A DNA stretch of 64,000 nt, from assembly GCA_017520425.1 (NCBI GenBank), contig JAFXFO010000022.1:62001-126000 (forward strand). Direction: 5' to 3'. Origin of the DNA: Lachnospiraceae bacterium (GTDB lineage: Bacteria > Bacillota > Clostridia > Lachnospirales > Lachnospiraceae). The translations under genes and the position numbers were made by a program. Of the stretch, positions 27,706 to 37,035 are shown piece after piece. Position 1 is the first letter of the stretch; each line of letters starts with the position of its first letter. The notes beneath the pieces were generated by a model. It was not told the DNA's origin. It was given only the letters and a program-made list of their open reading frames with translations, and ran no database searches.

Positions 27706-28773
27706 ATGAAAAAAATGAGAAAATTGATTGGAGCTTTACTTTGCGGAATTGTCGCTACTGCCCTTTTTACCGGATGCGGTAGTAAGGGTGGAGAAAACGG
27801 TGTTGTTTACGTTTACAACTGGGGTGAATATATTGATCCCGAAACCATCGAAATGTTCGAAAAAGAAACCGGCATCAAGGTTGAATACGAAGAATATGAA
27901 ACCAATGAAATCATGTATCCCAAGGTGGCCGCAGGTACATCTAATTACGATTTACTCTGCCCTTCCGATTATATGATTACCAAGCTCATGGAAAATGATA
28001 TGTTAGCCGAGTTAAACTATGACAATATTCCTAACGCTAAGGCTAATATCGGTGCTCAGTATTTTGAACAGGCTGCAGCATTTGATCCCGGCAACAAATA
28101 TTGTGTGCCCTACTGCTGGGGAACCGTAGGTATCCTTTATAACAAGACCATGGTTGACGGCCCTATCACCAGCTGGGATGTTCTTTGGGACGAAAAGTAC
28201 AAAGACAATATTCTGATGCAGGACTCCGTAAGAGATGCATTTATGGTTGCCTTAAAGCGAAACGGTTATTCCATGAACAGTCTTAATACTGCTGAATTAG
28301 AGCAGGCTAAGAACGATTTGATTGCACAAAAGCCCCTTGTTCAGGCATATGTAGTAGACCAGGTTCGTGATAAGATGATTGCCGGCGAAGCAGCTATCGG
28401 TGTGATTTATTCCGGCGAAGCTATTTATACACAGCGTGAAAATGCTGATTTGGAATATATTGTTCCTGAAGAAGGAAGTAATGTATGGATTGATGGTTGG
28501 GTCATCCCTAAGAATGCTGAGAATAAGGAAAATGCAGAAAAGTTTATCAACTTTATGTGTCGTCCTGACATTGCATTAATGAACTTTGATTATATTACCT
28601 ATTCTACCCCTAACGATGCTGCACGTGCATTGATTGAGGATGAAGAAATCCGTAACTCCGAAATTGCTTTCCCTGATTTAAGCAAATACAACAACATGGA
28701 AGTATTTATTTATCTTGGTGAGGATGGCGACGAATTATATAACAACCTTTGGAAGGAAGTTAAATCCAATTAA
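27706..28773 (+). CDS. potD: Spermidine/putrescine-binding lipoprotein PotD
   Basis: Extracytoplasmic receptor of the polyamine importer. The 355-residue protein has a lipoprotein signal: basic start, hydrophobic core and lipobox LFTGC with the lipidated Cys24. The mature part opens with VYVYNWGEYIDPETIEMFEKE, characteristic of PotD/PotF. Aromatic and acidic polyamine-binding residues (for example in WDVLWDEKY and WIDGWVIPK) are in the expected places. GAGGAG precedes the ATG. It ends the operon at the hairpin at 28783-28814. Confidence 0.96.
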   Translation: MKKMRKLIGALLCGIVATALFTGCGSKGGENGVVYVYNWGEYIDPETIEMFEKETGIKVEYEEYETNEIMYPKVAAGTSNYDLLCPSDYMITKLMENDMLAELNYDNIPNAKANIGAQYFEQAAAFDPGNKYCVPYCWGTVGILYNKTMVDGPITSWDVLWDEKYKDNILMQDSVRDAFMVALKRNGYSMNSLNTAELEQAKNDLIAQKPLVQAYVVDQVRDKMIAGEAAIGVIYSGEAIYTQRENADLEYIVPEEGSNVWIDGWVIPKNAENKENAEKFINFMCRPDIALMNFDYITYSTPNDAARALIEDEEIRNSEIAFPDLSKYNNMEVFIYLGEDGDELYNNLWKEVKSN

Positions 28774-28782
28774 AAAGAATAC

Positions 28783-28814
28783 AAATGCCCGGGCGAATAA
28801 GCTCGGGCATTTTC
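28783..28814 (+). terminator. Terminator of potABCD
   Basis: AAATGCCCG and CGGGCATTT form a stem around a 12-base loop, followed by T-rich TTTTCTTT. It lies directly after the potD stop. Confidence 0.85.
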
Positions 28815-28818
28815 TTTA

Positions 28819-29127
28819 TTACTTACAACCGCATTCTCTTCTATCATTGTCATTGTAATCGTTATAAGGCATCCATCTCTCTCTGACTCTTTCCTCTGCC
28901 GCACAAGAACAACCATCATTGCGACTACGGCTATTTTCTTCGTGCTCACAATCCTCTTCCTTTTCCCGCCTTATATTACATACATCCCGCTCCTGCATCC
29001 TGGGCTGGATACAAGAACTATGGCAATGATTGTGATGTTCATGACAATCGCAGCCCAAATCCGTCTGAGCAACACTGTTATTCTTTCCGCAACAGCATAA
29101 TAAAAGTAAAATAATCCAACAATTCAT
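28819..29127 (-). CDS. Small cysteine-rich secreted or membrane-tethered protein, unknown
   Basis: I do not recognise the family. The 102 residues start MNCWIILLLLCCCGKN, a short hydrophobic leader with three consecutive Cys. The remainder is very polar with 14 Cys in total (3, 11-13, 26, 28, 35, 39, 50, 60, 73, 75, 99, 101) and a His cluster (HEHHNHCH, 29-36). The CxC pairs (26/28, 73/75, 99/101) and His suggest metal binding or disulfides; that is inference. AAGAGG precedes the ATG. It follows the GlgX-like gene by 61 bases on the same strand and may share its transcript. Confidence 0.7.
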   Translation of the reverse strand: MNCWIILLLLCCCGKNNSVAQTDLGCDCHEHHNHCHSSCIQPRMQERDVCNIRREKEEDCEHEENSRSRNDGCSCAAEERVRERWMPYNDYNDNDRRECGCK

Positions 29128-29188
29128 TACAAAACCTCTTAAGGTTATTTTACTCCTATTCTATTCACAGTTTTCAAAACAGTTCCTC

Positions 29189-30988
29189 TTAATCGCCCAC
29201 AAATACCACAACACTTCTTTTGTCAATAACGTATACATCCCCTTGTGATTCTGCGCTCAGTTCTTTATCGGAAGTTGTCATAAGCTGCTTCCAAGCTTTT
29301 TTCTTTGGCAGCTTAGGAAGTGCGAATTCATGTTCCTCCCAATGCATATTAACAGCCACATAATAATACCGTCCTTCACACCCCTTTGCATATTCGCCGC
29401 AAAGCATAAAACCGATTTGTCTGCTGTAATGCTCCCAGGAAGGCTTCCATGCTTCTTCTCCGTGATAAGAAATATCAGGACATCCGCAGGATTTATAATC
29501 CATTATCATGCATTCCTTCTCCAGATGGAATACACCGGTATCTTTACGGAAGGCAATTAAGTCTTTTACAAAAGCAAACATTTTCTGATTCTTTTTCAAA
29601 TCCTTCCAATTTAACCAGGTAATATCATTATCCTGACAATAGGGATTATTATTACCCTTTTGAGAATTGCCGAATTCATCTCCCATAAAGAAGAACGGGG
29701 TGCCTTGGGAAAGCATCAGCATAGTAAATGCATTTTTTACCTGCTTTTCACGCAGTGCAACCACCTGTTTTTTACGCGTAGTACCTTCTGCTCCGCAATT
29801 CCAGCTGAAATTGTAATCCACACCATCCTTATTATCTTCTCCGTTGGCTTCGTTGTACTTACGGTCATAACTAAACAAATCCGCCATGGTAAAGCCGTAA
29901 TAATTGGTAATATAATTAATCACACCATTGGTAGCAGGATTGATACGCATATGCTTCATGACTTCATAAAGCATCCCCTCGTCTCCCTTCAGGAAACGAC
30001 GCATGTCATACATATATCCGTCATTATAGGTAGCCAGATTACGCTGAACCGGCTTCTCATGAGCCGCATACAGCTCACCTACAGGAAATTGATGATACCA
30101 AAGCTTGCAAGCTGCCAAAAACGCATCCTTCGCAATATCCTTAATCCGTGAAATCTCCCCAATCAGGTGAAAACCATCCACATGATAGACCATATGCCAG
30201 TATCGAAGCACAGAAATCACATCACTGACAGGTGTCTCCGGCTTAAAATACACTTGCATAATCACTTCCATCCGATTCTTATGAAATGCTTTTATCATAT
30301 CTTTGCATTCCGATACCGCATCAGTCTTAGAAGAAAATGCACGTTTGGGAGCATAATAAAAGGCATCTTGATATCCCCAATAATTCACCTTATCCGGGAT
30401 ACATTTCATCACCTTTTCCGTATTTTCTTCAGAGGCTTTCGGCCTTTCATTAAATTCATAAATAGGCTGCAATTCGACAGTGGTAATCCCCAATTCTTTC
30501 AGGTAGGGAATCTTCTCTACCACGCCCGCAAAGGTACCCTTTGCTTTTACTTCTGAAGATGCATGTTTGGTAAAGCCCCTTACATGCATACCATAAACAA
30601 TACTTTCCTCATAAGTAAGTCCGGGAAAGCTGTCATCCTCCCAATCATACTCACCAGTCTTTATCAATGCTTTAAATGCTTCTTCGTTTTTATATTCTCC
30701 GAAAGTATCCTTGCCTGCAAATTCTACTGCATATTTATCAGCAACTATCCTGCCCTCCTCATAAAAGGAATAAGCTACCGACTCTACAGCCTTCTCATCC
30801 AATGCCTGATAAAATACATTACCTAACTGATTTTGGAATGGATATCTTGCCTTCTCCTTTCCTGTATTTATGTCATATAACACAATACCGCAATCCTGTT
30901 TGTCCGACACAAAGGAGAATAATACTTGATCCCCTGATTTATTCACACCGAAAGGTTGTTTTAATAACGCCTGCTCCATCTGATACAT
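29189..30988 (-). CDS. GlgX/isoamylase-like GH13 protein with degenerate catalytic site
   Basis: Related to glycogen debranching enzyme GlgX by its C-terminal half (YNEANGEDNKDG, LSQGTPFFFMGDEFGNSQKGNNNPYCQDN). The ATG at 30988 follows GAGAGGTG; it gives 599 residues. Key GH13 positions differ: region II reads VDGFHLIG, so the nucleophile Asp of GFRFD is Ile (276). Region IV reads YYGFT in place of HDGFT (363-364). Region I lacks the DxxxNH pattern, and the acid/base Glu of AEPWD cannot be placed. The N-terminal CBM48 module is weak. I infer a non-hydrolytic homologue, comparable to plant isoamylase ISA2, but not a demonstrated function. Confidence 0.75.
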   Translation of the reverse strand: MYQMEQALLKQPFGVNKSGDQVLFSFVSDKQDCGIVLYDINTGKEKARYPFQNQLGNVFYQALDEKAVESVAYSFYEEGRIVADKYAVEFAGKDTFGEYKNEEAFKALIKTGEYDWEDDSFPGLTYEESIVYGMHVRGFTKHASSEVKAKGTFAGVVEKIPYLKELGITTVELQPIYEFNERPKASEENTEKVMKCIPDKVNYWGYQDAFYYAPKRAFSSKTDAVSECKDMIKAFHKNRMEVIMQVYFKPETPVSDVISVLRYWHMVYHVDGFHLIGEISRIKDIAKDAFLAACKLWYHQFPVGELYAAHEKPVQRNLATYNDGYMYDMRRFLKGDEGMLYEVMKHMRINPATNGVINYITNYYGFTMADLFSYDRKYNEANGEDNKDGVDYNFSWNCGAEGTTRKKQVVALREKQVKNAFTMLMLSQGTPFFFMGDEFGNSQKGNNNPYCQDNDITWLNWKDLKKNQKMFAFVKDLIAFRKDTGVFHLEKECMIMDYKSCGCPDISYHGEEAWKPSWEHYSRQIGFMLCGEYAKGCEGRYYYVAVNMHWEEHEFALPKLPKKKAWKQLMTTSDKELSAESQGDVYVIDKRSVVVFVGD

Positions 30989-31105
30989 TTTGTTCACCTC
31001 TCATATTCGCCAACATCTCTTACTTCTTATTCTACTTTATCCCGCAATCTATTGCAAGAAACACTTACATTTTCTTCCTCTTTACCAGATATTTCTTTCA
31101 ATTAC

Positions 31106-31134
31106 TTGAAACCCTCCTTATAATACGCTATAAT
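31106..31134 (+). promoter_or_regulatory. Promoter of the DUF1292 gene
   Basis: TTGAAA (31106-31111) and TATAAT (31129-31134) with a 17-base spacer, 41 bases before the ATG. Confidence 0.75.
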
Positions 31135-31175
31135 AATCGCAAATAAACATATATGTACTGTAAAAGGAGGCTTTT

Positions 31176-31490
31176 ATGGCAAAACAGGATCAGTTTGATG
31201 AAGAAATGACAGTGGATATCACTTTAGAAAATGATGAAGTGGTTACCTGTGCGGTTATTACTATTTTAGAGGTAGAAGGCAAGGATTATATCGTATTGCT
31301 TCCTCTGGATGAAGACGGAAACAATGATGACGGCGAAGTATGGTTCTACGGTTACAGTGAAAATCCGGACGACCCTAATGAAGAACCTGTTCTTGAATAT
31401 ATCGAGGAGGATGATGAGTACGAAGCGGTTGCAGATGCCTTTGATGAATATCTTGATAGCTGCGAGTTTGATGAATTGGTAGAGGAATAA
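31176..31490 (+). CDS. DUF1292 domain protein (YrzB family), acidic
   Basis: A 104-residue highly acidic cytoplasmic protein with the DUF1292 core (TLENDEVVTCAVITILEVEG, then YIVLLPLDEDG and EVWFYGY). Its C-terminal third is almost entirely acidic (EEDDEYEAVADAFDEYL). The family is widespread in Firmicutes and uncharacterised; it is often next to ruvX or alaS but is alone here. AAAGGAGG precedes the ATG. A clean terminator follows. Confidence 0.88.
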   Translation: MAKQDQFDEEMTVDITLENDEVVTCAVITILEVEGKDYIVLLPLDEDGNNDDGEVWFYGYSENPDDPNEEPVLEYIEEDDEYEAVADAFDEYLDSCEFDELVEE

Positions 31491-31496
31491 TCCTTT

Positions 31497-31523
31497 GGGA
31501 GTAGTCGATGCTACTCCCTTTTT
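31497..31523 (+). terminator. Terminator of the DUF1292 gene
   Basis: GGGAGTAG and CTACTCCC form an 8-bp stem with a 6-base loop, followed by TTTTT. Confidence 0.9.
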
Positions 31524-31529
31524 CTTTGT

Positions 31530-33419
31530 TCATTCCAAGCCACATTCTTCCTGATAGGCTTCTATTCCCAGCTCCTGTATAAAACGGCTTTTTAATCTCG
31601 GATTTTCTCTTGTACCTGTCATATAATACAACTCTACCTCCTGTCTGGCTCTGGTAATTCCTACATACATAAGTCTTCTTTCTTCCTCAATCAGCTTTTC
31701 AGGGATCTCGCCCTTGGGTAATCGGGGAAAAATCCCTTCATTCAGATTCATAATATATACTTTTTCAAACTCCAGTCCTTTAGATGCATGCAGGGTCATC
31801 AAATGAATTCCTTCTTTTTTGTCGTTCAACTTTGTGATACTGTTCTCCAAATCCAGTTTACAACGTTCCCAATGTTCTTTCCAATCATAGAAGGAAGCAA
31901 AAACTTCAGCATCTTCTGTTAGCCATTCCAAGATATGCTTCCATTCATCCGGCAAGTTCGAAACACTTCTTACCTTTGACAGTAGATAGGTCTCATAATT
32001 CATGGCATGCAGAATATACTTCATACCTAAGGACGGTCTAAAATTCTTTAATCGTGCCAAATGCCTTTCTAAATTCTCCAGACCAGATAACATTTGCTTA
32101 TCCTCATACCAATCCATTCGAAAATGTGACTTAATGTCCGAAAGAGAAATCGGGTCTTTTTTTAAATATTCTCTGCATGCAATCAAGCCGCTTTTGCTTA
32201 GGATTCGTAGCCACAGACTTCTATCCAAACATCCATTGGCCGCCATATAATAATCTTCCACATCCTTGGCAATAAAATGCTCATATACGGACTTTATTTT
32301 TTCTCTTAGCTGATAAGGTATTTTTTCCTTAGAAAGCTTCCCGGCCATCATTTGCAAGGAAGCATTGGTCCGGAACAGAATGGCTTCCCCACACAACTTT
32401 TCCTTATCAATAGCTTTTAACCTTTGTACTAATCTGTCACAGCTTGAATGTGTATTCATATCGCCGAAGACCGTTATTTTGCCCTTTTCACAGTCTTCAA
32501 CACCTGTCACCATATTCTTTTCCAGTCGCACCTTATTTTTCATTATCAGGCGTTTAGACGCATCCACAATGGTATTCTCGCACCTATAATTGATATTCAG
32601 ATAAATAATCCTGATATCCGGACAGCTTTTTTTAAGCTTTTCAAAGCAATCACTGTCTGAACCGCGAAAACCATATATAGCCTGGTCATCGTCCCCTACC
32701 ACAAACAGATTGTGATTTTTTTGCAACCATAGGGATATCAAATCATATTGCACGGGATTGATATCCTGATATTCATCAATCAGAATATATTGATAACGAT
32801 TTTGCCATTGTGCCAAGATTTCTGCATCCTCCTGAAATACTCTTTTGCACAGATACAGCATATCATCAAAATCCAATCTTCTATACCTTGTCAGCATATC
32901 TTCATATAAGCTAAATGCTTTTGCAAACCATTCCTCTTTCGGTTTTTTCGCAGTATTCTTATAGAAACTCACATGTTCTAAAAAGACACGTACATTTTCC
33001 TCAGAAATGGTATCTGTCAGACATTCTTTTAAAACCATACGGCCTATATTATATTTTTCTTTTTGGGTAATTAGTTGAAACTCTGAATATTTTTTGATTC
33101 TTTTGATAAATTGAAAAAAACAGGAATGAAAGGTTCCGAAACTAACCGGATAATATGGATAGGATGTTCGATTTTGATATTTCTTTAGTTCACGAACAAA
33201 TTTCTCCTGCATGGATACGGCGGCTTCTTTGGTATAGGTGATGACCAAAATCTTTTCCGCAGAGACTTTTCTCTCCAGCAAAAGGTACAGCACCCTGCGA
33301 ATCATTGTTAATGTCTTGCCGGAGCCGGGACCTGCCGCCACCAGGACAGGTCCTTCTCCGTGCATCACAGCCTCTCGCTGTGCTTCATTTAACCCTTCTG
33401 ACAAAGGTAATTTAAGCAT
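31530..33419 (-). CDS. UvrD/PcrA-family superfamily 1 DNA helicase
   Basis: ATP-dependent 3'-5' DNA helicase of the UvrD/Rep/PcrA group. The start at 33419 gives 629 residues and an ATGCTTAA overlap of 8 bases with the gltX stop; a further upstream in-frame start would overlap gltX by 86 bases. Motifs in order: LNEAQREAV (Q motif), AGPGSGKT (29-36), [10 protein letters not shown] (II), [13 protein letters not shown] (III), [13 protein letters not shown] (V) and MYVGITRAR (VI). It is about 100 residues shorter than typical PcrA, ending soon after motif VI. It may be a paralogue rather than the essential helicase. Confidence 0.9.
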   Translation of the reverse strand: MLKLPLSEGLNEAQREAVMHGEGPVLVAAGPGSGKTLTMIRRVLYLLLERKVSAEKILVITYTKEAAVSMQEKFVRELKKYQNRTSYPYYPVSFGTFHSCFFQFIKRIKKYSEFQLITQKEKYNIGRMVLKECLTDTISEENVRVFLEHVSFYKNTAKKPKEEWFAKAFSLYEDMLTRYRRLDFDDMLYLCKRVFQEDAEILAQWQNRYQYILIDEYQDINPVQYDLISLWLQKNHNLFVVGDDDQAIYGFRGSDSDCFEKLKKSCPDIRIIYLNINYRCENTIVDASKRLIMKNKVRLEKNMVTGVEDCEKGKITVFGDMNTHSSCDRLVQRLKAIDKEKLCGEAILFRTNASLQMMAGKLSKEKIPYQLREKIKSVYEHFIAKDVEDYYMAANGCLDRSLWLRILSKSGLIACREYLKKDPISLSDIKSHFRMDWYEDKQMLSGLENLERHLARLKNFRPSLGMKYILHAMNYETYLLSKVRSVSNLPDEWKHILEWLTEDAEVFASFYDWKEHWERCKLDLENSITKLNDKKEGIHLMTLHASKGLEFEKVYIMNLNEGIFPRLPKGEIPEKLIEEERRLMYVGITRARQEVELYYMTGTRENPRLKSRFIQELGIEAYQEECGLE

Positions 33420-34866
33420 TCTGCAAAAGCTCGATTCCCTTACGGATTCTGGCAAGAGATTCGTCCTTTCCAAGGATTTCCATAATCTCCGTAGCACCGG
33501 CAGGGGTCATCTGCTTGCCGGATACTGCGGTACGGATGGGCCACATTACATAACCGTTTTTACAGCCCTTCTCCTCCACATATTTTACAAGTGTCGCATA
33601 TAAAGCATCATTGCTATAATCTTCCTGAGCCTCTAAAAGAGGAAGGACTTCTGTGAGTACCTCCAAGGATGTCTCGCTATTGGTCTTCATCTTCTTGTGA
33701 GTATACATTTCCACATCATACTCGGGTAATGCTTCAAAGAAATCCACTTGAGCAGCAATGTCATTGAATGTCTCAATACGAGTCTTTACCATACCGGCAA
33801 TTTTCTTTAGATCAAAATCCTTGGTCAACGCAGCCTTCAAGTAGCTTTCTGCCATCTCAAAGAATTTATCATCATCCATAGCCTTCAGATACTCACCGTT
33901 CATCCAACGAAGCTTCACCATATCAAACACAGCGGGTGACTTACTGATACGCTTATAATCAAACTTTTCAATCAGTTCCTGTAAGCTGAAGATTTCGTTA
34001 TTATCCTCAGGACTCCAGCCAAGCAATGCAATATAGTTTACGATTGCCTCTGTTAAGAAGCCCTGCTCTAACAAATCTTCAAAGGAAGAATGGCCACTTC
34101 TCTTAGACAGCTTCTTATGGTTCTCATCGGTAATCAAAGGAAGATGTACGTAAACAGGCACCTCCCATCCGAAAGCATCATAAAGTCTTACATATTTAGG
34201 AGAAGAAGAAAGATACTCATTTCCTCTTACCACATGGGTTATGTTCATGGTATGGTCATCCACTACATTTGCAAAGTTATAAGTAGGATATCCGTCGGAC
34301 TTAATCAAAATCATATCATCCAATTCACTGTTTTGAACGGTAATCGCTCCATACAGCTCATCATGGAAGGTGGTAGTACCTTCTGTAGGATTGTTCTGAC
34401 GGATAACAAATGGCTTGCCGGCATCCAGATTGGCCCGGATTTCTTCTTTCGAAAGTCCCAGGCAATGCTTATCGTAAATGGTAATCTCTTTACCCTCTAC
34501 TACTTCACTTTTCAAAGTAGCCAATCTTTCCTTATCACAGAAGCAGTAATATGCCTCTCCCTTATCAATCAGTTCCTTGGCATACTTCATATAAATACCT
34601 GTCTGCATACGCTCACTCTGTACATAGGGACCATAACCGCCGTCCTTATCCGGACCTTCATCATGAATAAGGCCTGTCTTCTCCATGGTACGGTAAATAA
34701 TCTCCGTAGCACCTTCCACGAAACGTTCCTGATCCGTATCTTCAATACGAAGCATAAAGCTACCGCCGTCATGCTTTGCAATTAAAAACTCATACAAAGC
34801 GGAACGCAAATTACCCACATGCATTTTACCAGTAGGACTGGGTGCATATCTTGTTCTGATTTTCAT
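33412..34866 (-). CDS. gltX: Glutamyl-tRNA synthetase
   Basis: Charges tRNA with glutamate; class I synthetase. The 484 residues contain the HIGH-equivalent ([13 protein letters not shown], 7-19), the substrate region [13 protein letters not shown] and the KMSKS-equivalent KKLSKRSG. Its C-terminal anticodon-binding helical domain ends ...LLQNA. It lies 19 bases after the hydrogenase-like gene and overlaps the helicase gene by 8 bases, so all three are probably in one transcript. No T-box was seen before it. The organism may charge both tRNA-Glu and tRNA-Gln with it; gatCAB is not in the window. Confidence 0.96.
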   Translation of the reverse strand: MKIRTRYAPSPTGKMHVGNLRSALYEFLIAKHDGGSFMLRIEDTDQERFVEGATEIIYRTMEKTGLIHDEGPDKDGGYGPYVQSERMQTGIYMKYAKELIDKGEAYYCFCDKERLATLKSEVVEGKEITIYDKHCLGLSKEEIRANLDAGKPFVIRQNNPTEGTTTFHDELYGAITVQNSELDDMILIKSDGYPTYNFANVVDDHTMNITHVVRGNEYLSSSPKYVRLYDAFGWEVPVYVHLPLITDENHKKLSKRSGHSSFEDLLEQGFLTEAIVNYIALLGWSPEDNNEIFSLQELIEKFDYKRISKSPAVFDMVKLRWMNGEYLKAMDDDKFFEMAESYLKAALTKDFDLKKIAGMVKTRIETFNDIAAQVDFFEALPEYDVEMYTHKKMKTNSETSLEVLTEVLPLLEAQEDYSNDALYATLVKYVEEKGCKNGYVMWPIRTAVSGKQMTPAGATEIMEILGKDESLARIRKGIELLQNA

Positions 34867-34885
34867 TTCTATTCTCCTCCAAATT

Positions 34886-36388
34886 CTATTCTTCTATCAT
34901 ATCCGGCACATCTTTTTCTGCCGCTTCTTTAAATTTATTGACTTCCTTCATCGCTTGTGGCAATGCAATATTGGTTCCGGCACCGGCAATACATCCTCCC
35001 GGACAGGCCATACCTTCTATCAGACAACCATTTTTCTTTCCTGCCTTGGCCAAAAGAAGCATCTTTTTACACTCTGCCAGACTTTCCGCATGCTCAATCT
35101 TTACTTCCGTACCCGGATAGTATTTATTGATACATTCTTCAATGGCACTGGCCACTCCGCCTGCCACACCATATCCACGCCCCGCTGCAGTAGCATCCTT
35201 CATCTCATCCATAGCTTGGATTTCTTCTAAAAGAATGCCCTTTGCTTCAAACATACCGGTAAGTTCTTCAAAGGTGATTACAAAATCCACATCGGATCGT
35301 ACGGTTCTTCTTGATGCTTCCAGCTTCTTGGATGCGCAGGGTCCGATAAATACCACCAATGCTTCCGGATAATCCTTCTTGATAATTCGTGCCGTAGCTA
35401 CCATGGGTGTTAACTCGTTGCTGATTTTGTCAATGGTCTCCGGGAACAGATTCTTCGCCATAACTGACCATGACGGACAACATGATGTAAGCGCAAATGC
35501 CTGTTTTCCGGAAGCTACTTCCTTTACATAGTGTTCTGCTTCCGCAATACAACCCAAATCCGCACCGATTGCCGTTTCATACACTTCCGCAAAGCCCAAT
35601 TGCTTCAAGGCAGTCTTAAACATTTCCGGGGTCACCTTGGGGCCAAATTGTCCCACAAATGCCGGTGCAATCTGTGCGATTACCTTTTTACCGGACTTCA
35701 TAGCTTTAATCAGCTGGAAAATCTGGGATTTGTCTGCGATGGCTCCAAAAGGACAACTTACCATACATTGACCACAAGACACGCACAAATCATTATCAAT
35801 CACTGCTCTTCCACGCTCGTCGGATTTGATAGCTCCGATACCGCATGCGGCTTTACAGGGACGTTCTTTATGGGTAATGGCATCATAAGGACAAATTGCC
35901 TTACACTTGCCGCATTTAATACATTTTTCCTGATCAATCACAGACTTGCCGTTAACAAATGTAATGGCATCCTTTGGACAAACCTCCTGACAGGGATGTG
36001 CCACACAGCCCATACAGGCATTGGTTACAAAATACTCATTTTCGGGACAAGCATTACAAGCAGAAGGAATCACCTGCATCAATGGCGGTTCATAATACTT
36101 CTCATCAATATTACTTTCTTCCACACCTTCTGTTAAATGTCCGGGACGATTTCTGTTTTCCGGTCTAAGACTCATACCCATGGCCAGACGGATACGTTCT
36201 CGGATAATCGCTCTGTCACGATATACACTTTCCCAATATTCTGATTCATCATAGTCCACCAGCTTATAGGGCAAAGCTTCCATATCATCTTTCAAATTAG
36301 TAGATTCATAAGCCAATTTTGACACCTCCCGAAACACCATTCTGCGGCGCTTACGTATGGGTGTATCAATTCCTCTCATGCTGCTCAT
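34886..36388 (-). CDS. [FeFe]-hydrogenase-like iron-sulfur protein (group B-type H-cluster motifs)
   Basis: The ATG at 36388 follows GGAGAGG by 8 bases and gives 500 residues. A central ferredoxin region (about residues 110-225) has many Cys motifs: [22 protein letters not shown] and extra Cys clusters. H-cluster-binding signatures follow: TSCCPSW (301-307), GPCASKK (349-355) and MACPGGC (460-466). The TSCCPSW and GPC variants fit group B (HydB-like monomeric) hydrogenases rather than the TSCSPGW/MPC of group A. The function is likely electron-coupled hydrogen turnover but group B enzymes are poorly characterised. No maturases hydE/F/G nearby. First gene before gltX. Confidence 0.85.
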   Translation of the reverse strand: MSSMRGIDTPIRKRRRMVFREVSKLAYESTNLKDDMEALPYKLVDYDESEYWESVYRDRAIIRERIRLAMGMSLRPENRNRPGHLTEGVEESNIDEKYYEPPLMQVIPSACNACPENEYFVTNACMGCVAHPCQEVCPKDAITFVNGKSVIDQEKCIKCGKCKAICPYDAITHKERPCKAACGIGAIKSDERGRAVIDNDLCVSCGQCMVSCPFGAIADKSQIFQLIKAMKSGKKVIAQIAPAFVGQFGPKVTPEMFKTALKQLGFAEVYETAIGADLGCIAEAEHYVKEVASGKQAFALTSCCPSWSVMAKNLFPETIDKISNELTPMVATARIIKKDYPEALVVFIGPCASKKLEASRRTVRSDVDFVITFEELTGMFEAKGILLEEIQAMDEMKDATAAGRGYGVAGGVASAIEECINKYYPGTEVKIEHAESLAECKKMLLLAKAGKKNGCLIEGMACPGGCIAGAGTNIALPQAMKEVNKFKEAAEKDVPDMIEE

Positions 36389-36458
36389 ACTGATTTCCTC
36401 TCCGATATTATATTTCCAATATTCTATCACAAATCCTGAATTCTAACATTCAACCTAT

Positions 36459-36464
36459 AGTATA
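36459..36464 (-). promoter_or_regulatory. Candidate promoter of the hydrogenase-gltX-helicase operon
   Basis: Minus-strand TGTTATACT is an extended -10 element 71 bases before the hydrogenase start. The -35 is weak. Confidence 0.4.
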
Positions 36465-36570
36465 ACATTAAAATACAATTTTCAAAAGATGGTTTTTGAC
36501 GAATTTACGAAAACATTATACATATTTATTGCCTATTATGACGTTTCTTTCACCACATTTTACCATGATT

Positions 36571-36581
36571 CATACAATATA
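36571..36581 (+). promoter_or_regulatory. Sporulation (SigE/SigK-like) -10 element of cotJABC
   Basis: CATACAATATA lies 27 bases before cotJA. It matches the SigE -10 CATACAnT exactly and the SigK -10 CATAnnnTA. The upstream ACCAC region could supply the SigK AC-type -35; a good SigE -35 is not visible. Confidence 0.55.
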
Positions 36582-36608
36582 CTAAAACCTTTATAGGAAA
36601 GGCATTCT

Positions 36609-36785
36609 ATGTATCAATATTCTCTTGAAAAACCTAAAGATGATTTTACCATAGCAATGGCTTATGTACCCTGGCAGAATTTTCAGAAAATCTGCGAAAA
36701 TCTTGAAGATGCCTACCGGGACGGCTCTATTTTCCCGGAACTCATCAAACCTTTTATGGGAAGGAGAAACGTCCATGGCAAATAA
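36609..36785 (+). CDS. cotJA: Spore coat-associated protein CotJA (58 aa)
   Basis: Small gene with ATG at 36609 and stop at 36783-36785. The 58-residue product (MYQYSLEKPKDD... AMAYVPWQNF) has the CotJA signature AYVPWQ, about 18-23, and PELIKPFMGRR near the end. AGGAAAGG precedes the ATG. B. subtilis CotJA is about 82 residues, so this is a short form. It overlaps cotJB by 11 bases. CotJ proteins are made in the mother cell and associate with the spore coat or forespore surface. Confidence 0.85.
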   Translation: MYQYSLEKPKDDFTIAMAYVPWQNFQKICENLEDAYRDGSIFPELIKPFMGRRNVHGK

Positions 36786-37032
36786 TGATATGCAATGTAT
36801 GTTAAATGATATCGGTATCGTAGATTTTACCTTAGTGGACTTAATGCTCTATTTGGATACTCATCCTACATGCAAGGAAGCCATGGAGTATTATAACCAT
36901 TATGCAAAGGTAAAAAATAAAATGATGAAGGAATTTTCTATGCTTTATTTTCCACTGACCAAAGAATATGCTGAATCAACCACGGAATGGAGATGGGGAA
37001 ATGCCCCTCTTCCTTGGGAAAGGAGCTGCTAA
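36775..37032 (+). CDS. cotJB: Spore coat protein CotJB
   Basis: The true start is the ATG at 36775, preceded by GGAAGGAG; upstream in-frame codons belong to cotJA. The 85-residue product has the CotJB pattern IVDFTLVDLMLYLDTHP (about 15-31) and ends TEWRWGNAPLPWERSC, as in the family. It overlaps cotJA and precedes cotJC by 3 bases, the canonical cotJABC order. Confidence 0.92.
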   Translation: MANNDMQCMLNDIGIVDFTLVDLMLYLDTHPTCKEAMEYYNHYAKVKNKMMKEFSMLYFPLTKEYAESTTEWRWGNAPLPWERSC

Positions 37033-37035
37033 TAT

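Noticed and set aside
33420-33497. Longer helicase start at 33497
   Set aside because: It would overlap gltX by 86 bases with no ribosome site; the start at 33419 begins just before the conserved Q motif.
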